Source: Anaerolineae bacterium
GTDB lineage: Bacteria; Chloroflexota; Anaerolineae; SSC4; Amarolineaceae
Direction of reading: 5' to 3'
DNA length: 7,771 nt
Assembly (NCBI GenBank): GCA_013693795.1
Contig: CP059258.1
Coordinates: 2,733,013 to 2,740,783 of the forward strand
Shown here: one piece after another, positions 7,388-7,771 of the stretch
Numbering within the stretch: position 1 is the stretch's first letter
How the letters are laid out: each line of letters starts with the position of its first letter
Made by a program: the position numbers and the translations under genes
Notes under the pieces: model-generated
The model's database searches: none
Told to the model about the DNA's origin: nothing
The model's input: the letters and a program-made list of their open reading frames with translations, nothing else

Positions 7388-7448
7388 CAGTCTGTCGGAG
7401 TGAGCTTGACCGCGTGAATACAGGTGGTCTCTGCCGACAAACTGCCAG
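7385..7448. repeat. Dispersed repeat copies B and C as an inverted pair, starting on the dehydrogenase stop codon
   Basis: The left arm CAGTCTGTCGG (7388-7398), directly after the TAG stop, pairs with the right arm CCGACAAACTG (7434-7444) with a single mismatch; about 35 bases separate them. The right side (7421-7448) is a close reverse copy of the repeat at 3471-3497, including the GGTGGTCTCT block. The whole unit is about 57-61 bases and could fold as a gene-end hairpin. Its size and arms also resemble a miniature inverted-repeat element, although a clear target duplication is not seen. Confidence 0.6.
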
Positions 7449-7511
7449 CAGGTCACAGGGAGCGCCCGTAGCCATCGACAGTCGCCCCTTACGATGATAC
7501 TGCCCAGAGGT

Positions 7512-7771
7512 ATGGTGAAACAGGTGCTTGACCGACGTAACGTACAAATCATCCTGATCGTGATTCTGGTGGCGGCATCGCTCTTCGGCCTATGGGCGGC
7601 CGAGAAGCAGCGCCACAAATACCTCAATGACGACACGTTGATCTCCCTGACCTACGCCAAGAACCTGGCGGCCGGCCAGGGTTTCGTGTTCAACCACCCG
7701 CCGGCGACGCTGGGTACCACGACTCCCCTGTTGACCCTGACTGTCGGCGGCCTGGCGGCGCTGCTGCCGCG
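7512..7771 (+). CDS. GT-C type membrane glycosyltransferase-like protein, N-terminal part
   Basis: The frame is open from ATG 7512 to the right edge, giving 86 codons without a break. A short basic start (MVKQVLDRRN) leads into one membrane segment (IILIVILVAASLFGLW). The extracytoplasmic loop then reads KYLNDDTLISLTYAKNLA and GQGFVFNHPPATLGTTTP, followed by the next membrane segment. The paired Asp, YAxNLAxGxGFVFN and LGTTTPL blocks are typical of large polytopic GT39/PMT-like proteins common in Chloroflexota; the acidic pair is the likely catalytic or metal-linked site. AGAGG (7506-7510) is only one base before ATG 7512 and four before GTG 7515, so GTG 7515 may be the true start. The gene follows the inverted repeat unit by about 65 bases and has no convincing promoter of its own. 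Acceptor and sugar are unknown. Confidence 0.72.
   Translation, partial: MVKQVLDRRNVQIILIVILVAASLFGLWAAEKQRHKYLNDDTLISLTYAKNLAAGQGFVFNHPPATLGTTTPLLTLTVGGLAALLP

Noticed and set aside
7475..7503. A promoter for the last gene (TCGACA with GATACT or TACTGC).
   Set aside because: Either the spacing is too short (15 bases) or the -10 match is poor, so I do not list it as a feature.

Overview
The window is GC-rich bacterial DNA, most likely from a Chloroflexota genome or metagenome bin. That placement rests on family content and protein style, not on a marker gene. The clues are a large secreted beta-helix protein ending in a WLPIV motif, two GT-C type membrane glycosyltransferases, and a secreted PQQ-type sugar dehydrogenase rich in Gly, Tyr and Asp motifs.

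Layout from left to right. (1) The first 13 codons of a leftward ABC-transporter ATPase (1-39, minus) leave the window at its left edge. They have a long leader and a near-consensus minus-strand promoter (300-328). (2) A rightward promoter (448-476) and a ribosome binding site lead into a secreted right-handed beta-helix protein of about 965 residues (575-3473). (3) A short convergent gap (3474-3543) holds a dispersed repeat that overlaps the stop codon and a perfect 10-bp hairpin. (4) A leftward TMTC/GT39-like multi-pass glycosyltransferase of about 765 residues occupies 3544-5838. (5) A divergent intergenic region (5839-6086) has two opposed sigma-70-like promoters and several palindromes. 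(6) A rightward secreted glucose/sorbosone-type dehydrogenase lies at 6087-7387. (7) A second copy of the repeat, arranged as an inverted pair, starts exactly at that gene's stop codon (7385-7448). (8) The 5' end of a second GT-C glycosyltransferase runs off the right edge (from 7512 or 7515).

All three full-length genes are split among reading frames by roughly twenty small indels. Many of these sit on 5-base homopolymers or GCGCGC tracts, and the joined frames read as continuous, well-conserved protein without internal nonsense codons. Uncorrected sequencing or assembly indels explain this better than gene decay. Each gene is therefore annotated as one CDS across its frame breaks.

Functionally, the region looks like a cell-envelope and exported-protein neighbourhood: a repetitive surface or secreted protein, lipid-linked sugar transferases, an extracytoplasmic sugar oxidase and probably a solute importer. 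No operon linking them is evident, because orientations alternate. The least explained feature is the short repeat family fused to the TAG stop codons of two unrelated secreted-protein genes. No CRISPR array, tRNA, rRNA or transposase gene was seen.
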